From assembly GCF_009827455.1 (NCBI RefSeq), contig NZ_WTYZ01000001.1, positions 1,559,001 to 1,623,000 on the forward strand: DNA of 64,000 nucleotides, written 5' to 3'. A program made the translations under genes and the position numbers. This document shows, piece after piece, positions 60,807 to 64,000 of the stretch (its first letter is position 1; each line of letters starts with the position of its first letter). Under the pieces are notes generated by a model, which was not told where the DNA came from, did not search any database, and saw only the letters and a list, made by a program, of their open reading frames with translations. This DNA comes from Pontixanthobacter aestiaquae. GTDB taxonomy: Bacteria; Pseudomonadota; Alphaproteobacteria; Sphingomonadales; Sphingomonadaceae.

Positions 60807-62372
60807 CTACTCCGGTGCTGCTTTCTTCTCCGCCACCATCATCTCGACATCTTTCAGCAGAGCATGTGCATCGTAAACAATGCCGTCCTTGATCGTCCAG
60901 CGCACCCCGCCAACGCGCTCCAGCACATTGGTTTCGCGGTTCAAACGCAGATGACCGGTGCCGTAGAGCGTTTTGAAATTGGCGAGCGGATTCTCGGGCG
61001 CAATCACCAAATCGGCCAGCTTGCCGACTTTGATCGTGCCAAACGGGGCGGGGGTGCTTTTCGCCTGATAAATCTCGTCCGCACCGTTCATGGTCGCAGC
61101 CTGAATGACTTCCAGCGGAGCGAAGCCGGCCTCCTGCAGCATCTCGAACTCGCCGATGTAGGCGAAGCCCCAAGTCTGGTAGATATAGCCGGGATCGGAC
61201 CCGACCGTGACGCGGCCGCCTTTGTTCTTGAACTCGTTCGTCAACTGCATCCATGGACCATAGAATTTGCGCCAGGCAACTTCGTCGGCGGTCGACCAGT
61301 CGTGATAATAGCTGCCGTGATTGGTCAGGCTGGGCGCGTAGAAGTTCATCAGTGAGGGCAGGGTGTATTTTTCATGCCAATCGGCGTTGCGTTCCCGCAT
61401 GACATCGCGCGATGCGGCGTAGATGTTGAATGTCGGGCTCAGCGTGACGCCGCTTTCGAGAAGATGATCGACATAGGCGTTCCATGGGTCGCTGCCGGGT
61501 TCGACAATCTGGTCCGCGAGCCGCGCGACTTCGGAAAAGCGTGATTGCTCGTCGAGATAATTATAGGCGTTGGGATAGCGCGGCAGCGCTCCGTCTTTGA
61601 GCAACGATTCCATATGGCCGTAAAAATGCGTGACCCCGCCGAGACCCATCTCGACCGCTTTGGCCGCATTGACCTGCGCTACGCCGCGTTGTCCCAAATG
61701 CGCGACGGTGCCGAGCTTTTGCTTCTCCGCTTCGTCGATTGCCGCTGCCATTACATCGGGCGCATCGGTGTTGAAGAATTTGATCCCGTCATAACCGGCT
61801 GCTGCCGCCCATCGGACCCATTCGCGGGCCTTGGCCGGAGTGCTGATCGGGCCGCCTGACCATTTGTCGCCCAGCACCGCATAAGCAAACAGGCGCGGGG
61901 CAACGATAGTGTTCGCAGCGCTGCGGACCTTGTGATCGAGATCGTCGCTGTCCGGTCCGAAGCCGAAGGACACACCGCGCACTGTCGTCACCCCATGGGC
62001 GAGCCATAGTTTGTATCCGTAAGAAGGCTGCGGTGCCTTGCGCGGATCGCCATTATGGCCGTGCACATCGACAAATCCGGGCATCACATACATGCCGCGC
62101 GCATCGATCACGCGTACCGCTTCATCCAGAGCGGTCTGGGGCACACCGCCGCGCGCAATCGCGGCAATCCGGTTATCTTCGATCACAATATCGACCGGCC
62201 CTTCGGGCGGGGCGCCTGTTCCATCGATCATTGTCGCCCCGCGCACAATTACTGTGCTGTAAGGGCCTTGGCCTTCCGACGCGGCGCGTTCGGGCACCGG
62301 CTCCATCCCGGTTTGCGCGGACGCAGCGACTGCCCAAAGCGATGCGATGGCAAGCAAAATACTTCGGAACAT
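60807..62372 (-). CDS. Secreted amidohydrolase
   Basis: About 521 aa from the ATG at 62372 (MFRSILLAIASLWAVAASAQ), with a signal peptide. Metal motifs are GFVDVHGHNGD (HxH), GIKFFNTDAPD (bridging Lys), TVAHLGQRG, THFYGH and VGSDPGYIY (Asp). The family is the same superfamily as the protein at 9.4-10.7 kb but the two are clearly diverged. The physiological substrate is unknown. The SIMPL gene is divergent from it. Confidence 0.86.
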   Translation of the reverse strand: MFRSILLAIASLWAVAASAQTGMEPVPERAASEGQGPYSTVIVRGATMIDGTGAPPEGPVDIVIEDNRIAAIARGGVPQTALDEAVRVIDARGMYVMPGFVDVHGHNGDPRKAPQPSYGYKLWLAHGVTTVRGVSFGFGPDSDDLDHKVRSAANTIVAPRLFAYAVLGDKWSGGPISTPAKAREWVRWAAAAGYDGIKFFNTDAPDVMAAAIDEAEKQKLGTVAHLGQRGVAQVNAAKAVEMGLGGVTHFYGHMESLLKDGALPRYPNAYNYLDEQSRFSEVARLADQIVEPGSDPWNAYVDHLLESGVTLSPTFNIYAASRDVMRERNADWHEKYTLPSLMNFYAPSLTNHGSYYHDWSTADEVAWRKFYGPWMQLTNEFKNKGGRVTVGSDPGYIYQTWGFAYIGEFEMLQEAGFAPLEVIQAATMNGADEIYQAKSTPAPFGTIKVGKLADLVIAPENPLANFKTLYGTGHLRLNRETNVLERVGGVRWTIKDGIVYDAHALLKDVEMMVAEKKAAPE

Positions 62373-62483
62373 TGTGTGGTGGCCCCTCATTAGTTGAATG
62401 AAGAGCGTAGCGCCGGTTCAGACCTGCGCAAGCCTGCTGCGCTAAATGTCTGACCCATATCTGACGACTTAAGGAGAGTTTCT

Positions 62484-63200
62484 ATGGTTCGTTATGCCAT
62501 TCCAATGCTTGTTGCCACCGCTATTTCTGCGCCGCTTGCGGCTGCCGAAATACAGATCCAATCTGCAGGTCCGGTCGTCGAGCTGTCCATTACAGAAACG
62601 GTGAAAGCCGCGCCTGATCTGGCCACCATTAGCGCTGGCGTTACGTCGGAGGCGCGAACTGCGGTTGAGGCGATGCAGATCAATGCGCGTGAAATGACTG
62701 CGGTGATTGCACGGATAAAGGCGCTGGGCATTGACGAGGATGATATCCAGACATCTGGCATCAATCTGAATGCGCAATATGATTACAACCGCCAAACCCA
62801 GAAACAGGTGTTTCGCGGATACGCTGTATCAAACCGTGTGAGCGTCATTCTGCGGGATGTGAAGCAAACTGGCGAAGTGCTGGACGCACTGGTCGCGGCA
62901 GGTGCAAACGATATTGGCGGTCCCAGTTTTTCCATAGATGACGACACGGCGGCGAAGGCGCAGGCGCGCAAGGCAGCGATGGACACCGCACAGATGCGGG
63001 CGATGGAATATGCCACTTGGTCGGGTTATTCGGGGATCAAGCTGCTCGAGGTTAGCGAAAGCATTTCCCGAAACCAGCCGATGCCGATGATGAGCATGAG
63101 GGTTGCGAATGACGTTGCCGTCGAACAATCCACTCCCGTTCAGCCGGGCATGGTCGGCACCGGTGTGACGGTTACCGTCAAATACGAAATGACGCGCTAG
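62484..63200 (+). CDS. SIMPL-domain (DUF541) periplasmic protein
   Basis: 238 aa with a signal peptide (MVRYAIPMLVATAISAPLAAA). VELSITETVKAAPDLATISAGVTSEARTAVEAM, VIARIKALGIDEDDIQTSGINLNAQYDY, FRGYAVSNRVSVILRDVKQTGEVLDALVAAGANDIGG and ARKAAMDTAQMRAMEYA are typical SIMPL-family blocks. The family is linked to oxidative stress tolerance in E. coli (YggE), but its mechanism is unclear. GGAGAG precedes the ATG. Confidence 0.9.
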   Translation: MVRYAIPMLVATAISAPLAAAEIQIQSAGPVVELSITETVKAAPDLATISAGVTSEARTAVEAMQINAREMTAVIARIKALGIDEDDIQTSGINLNAQYDYNRQTQKQVFRGYAVSNRVSVILRDVKQTGEVLDALVAAGANDIGGPSFSIDDDTAAKAQARKAAMDTAQMRAMEYATWSGYSGIKLLEVSESISRNQPMPMMSMRVANDVAVEQSTPVQPGMVGTGVTVTVKYEMTR

Positions 63201-63269
63201 CGCCTGAACGCCAAGCGGCTGCAATATTCACACCTTGTTCAATCCATGGGGCTTAGGCACATAGCTATT

Positions 63270-63581
63270 ATGAAACAGCTCTTCCTCTCAGCTCTTGTCG
63301 GCGCGATTGTGGCAACCGGGTGCGGTTCGGTTCCGGCTGCTGCCCAATCGCGCACCGACCAGGGTGAGGCGCGTAAGGAAATGCGCGCGGGAAATGTGCT
63401 TCCGCTGAGTAAGATCGAGAGCCGGCATGTGGATCCGATGGAAGCCAAAGGATACCAATATCTAGGGCCAGCCTATGACTCGACGGCGATGGCTTATCGG
63501 CTGCGTTTTATCCGCGATCGCAAAATGATCTTTATCGATGTCGATGCGCGGACCAATCGGGTGCTCCGGCGCAGCCAATAA
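63270..63581 (+). CDS. Small secreted PepSY-like protein
   Basis: 103 aa from the ATG at 63270 (MKQLFLSALVG). A signal peptide or lipoprotein-like N-terminus (ATGCGSVPAAAQS) is followed by VLPLSKIESRHVDPMEAKGYQYLG and the C-terminal YRLRFIRDRKMIFIDVDARTNRVLRR, the usual end of PepSY-type domains. It is placed 98 bases before an OmpR-type response regulator gene, an arrangement commonly seen for sensor-accessory PepSY proteins. Its role in signalling is inferred. Confidence 0.8.
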   Translation: MKQLFLSALVGAIVATGCGSVPAAAQSRTDQGEARKEMRAGNVLPLSKIESRHVDPMEAKGYQYLGPAYDSTAMAYRLRFIRDRKMIFIDVDARTNRVLRRSQ

Positions 63582-63679
63582 AGAACTCGCAAGACCAATA
63601 GAGAAATCGCTGGTGAGTTGACGCGTTTGCAACAAAAGACCACTTAGCAAACAAACGAAACTCTGGGGACGATACCACT

Positions 63680-64000
63680 ATGCGCATCCTAATTGTCGAG
63701 GACGAACCGACACTCGGCGGACAGCTTAAATCGACGCTCGAACAAAACGGCTATGCTGTGGACCTCTCCACCGATGGTGAAGATGGTCATTTCCTTGGTT
63801 CGACCGAGGATTATGATGCAGTCATTCTCGATTTGGGCCTGCCGGAAATTGACGGACTGACTGTGCTCGGCATGTGGCGCAAGGAAGGCCGGACGTTCCC
63901 TGTGCTGGTGCTGACGGCGCGCGACAGCTGGTCGGACAAGGTTGCCGGTCTCGATGCAGGCGCGGATGATTATCTGGCGAAGCCATTCCAGACCGAAGAA
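63680..64000 (+). CDS. OmpR-family response regulator (3' end outside window)
   Basis: The first 107 residues from the ATG at 63680 are visible. The receiver domain has RILIVEDEPTLGGQLKSTLEQNGYAVDLSTDGEDG (acidic pair), AVILDLGLPEIDG with the phosphorylated aspartate, LVLTARDSW and LDAGADDYLAKPFQTEE with the conserved lysine. The DNA-binding half lies outside. A histidine kinase gene is expected next, and the PepSY-like gene upstream supports a two-component system of this kind. Confidence 0.92.
   Translation, partial: MRILIVEDEPTLGGQLKSTLEQNGYAVDLSTDGEDGHFLGSTEDYDAVILDLGLPEIDGLTVLGMWRKEGRTFPVLVLTARDSWSDKVAGLDAGADDYLAKPFQTEE

Noticed and set aside
59367..61355. A 662-codon open frame on the plus strand opposite the uup-type and amidohydrolase genes
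   Set aside because: It spans two genes and an intergenic gap on the other strand, and has no motif of its own.
1..64000. CRISPR array
   Set aside because: No set of 24-40-base repeats with regular spacers was seen; the only phased array is the 11-bp one without spacers.

Overview
The window reads as a chromosomal segment of an alphaproteobacterium, most likely Sphingomonadales and close to Erythrobacteraceae. This rests on gene content and protein style only: a class I lysyl-tRNA synthetase, an aroQ-accB-accC cluster, yajC-secD-secF, a ubiA gene divergent from rsmE-gshA, a YfgM-like TPR gene followed by bamB, RcnB-like and SIMPL proteins, and DUF1501/DUF1800 pairs. Base composition is moderately GC-rich, with visibly AT-richer patches at about 24.5-25.4 kb and 32.4-42.6 kb. 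No species name can be given from sequence alone.

Layout. 0-5.4 kb: end of an alpha/beta hydrolase gene, a GT4 glycosyltransferase, a YfgM-like TPR protein, BamB and an isoprenylcysteine-methyltransferase-like membrane enzyme. 5.4-9.4 kb: quinol monooxygenase-like protein, gshA, rsmE, then divergently a small membrane protein and ubiA. 9.4-12.4 kb: a secreted amidohydrolase and a VOC protein divergent from soxR, with a textbook SoxR operator between them; then sixA and a DinG-type helicase. 15-24 kb: lysK, a 2OG-Fe(II) oxygenase, cytochrome b561, an arginine-rich RcnB-like protein, and a response regulator and diguanylate cyclase. 24-25.4 kb: a small accessory patch with a frameshifted GIY-YIG gene, a palindromic element and an orphan SLATT-like membrane protein. 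25-32 kb: ettA, peptidases and the DUF1501/DUF1800 pair.

32.35-42.66 kb is a complete genomic island of about 10.3 kb. It is bounded by a perfect 55-bp direct repeat of the 3' part of tRNA-Pro(TGG). It carries a tyrosine integrase, an AlpA-like regulator, a winged-helix protein that may be a replication initiator, an Xre regulator, two uncharacterised membrane proteins and a type I restriction-modification operon (hsdM-hsdS-hsdR). Two 21-bp repeats just inside the ends look like integrase arm sites. A phased array of six 11-bp repeats lies upstream of the alpA-like gene. These elements are the main discovery candidates in the window.

42.6-64 kb returns to core genome: two tRNAs, polysaccharide deacetylase, a degenerate sensor kinase, an Lrp-type regulator, a cytochrome c lipoprotein, a clear pseudogene at about 47.2-47.9 kb, accC-accB-aroQ, a GTA-type holin-like protein, a CitE-like lyase, tRNA-Pro(GGG), yajC-secD-secF, a glycosyltransferase with an upstream Xre regulator, a uracil-DNA glycosylase-like protein, an Uup-type ABC-F protein, a secreted amidohydrolase, a SIMPL protein, a PepSY-like protein and the start of an OmpR-family response regulator cut by the window edge.
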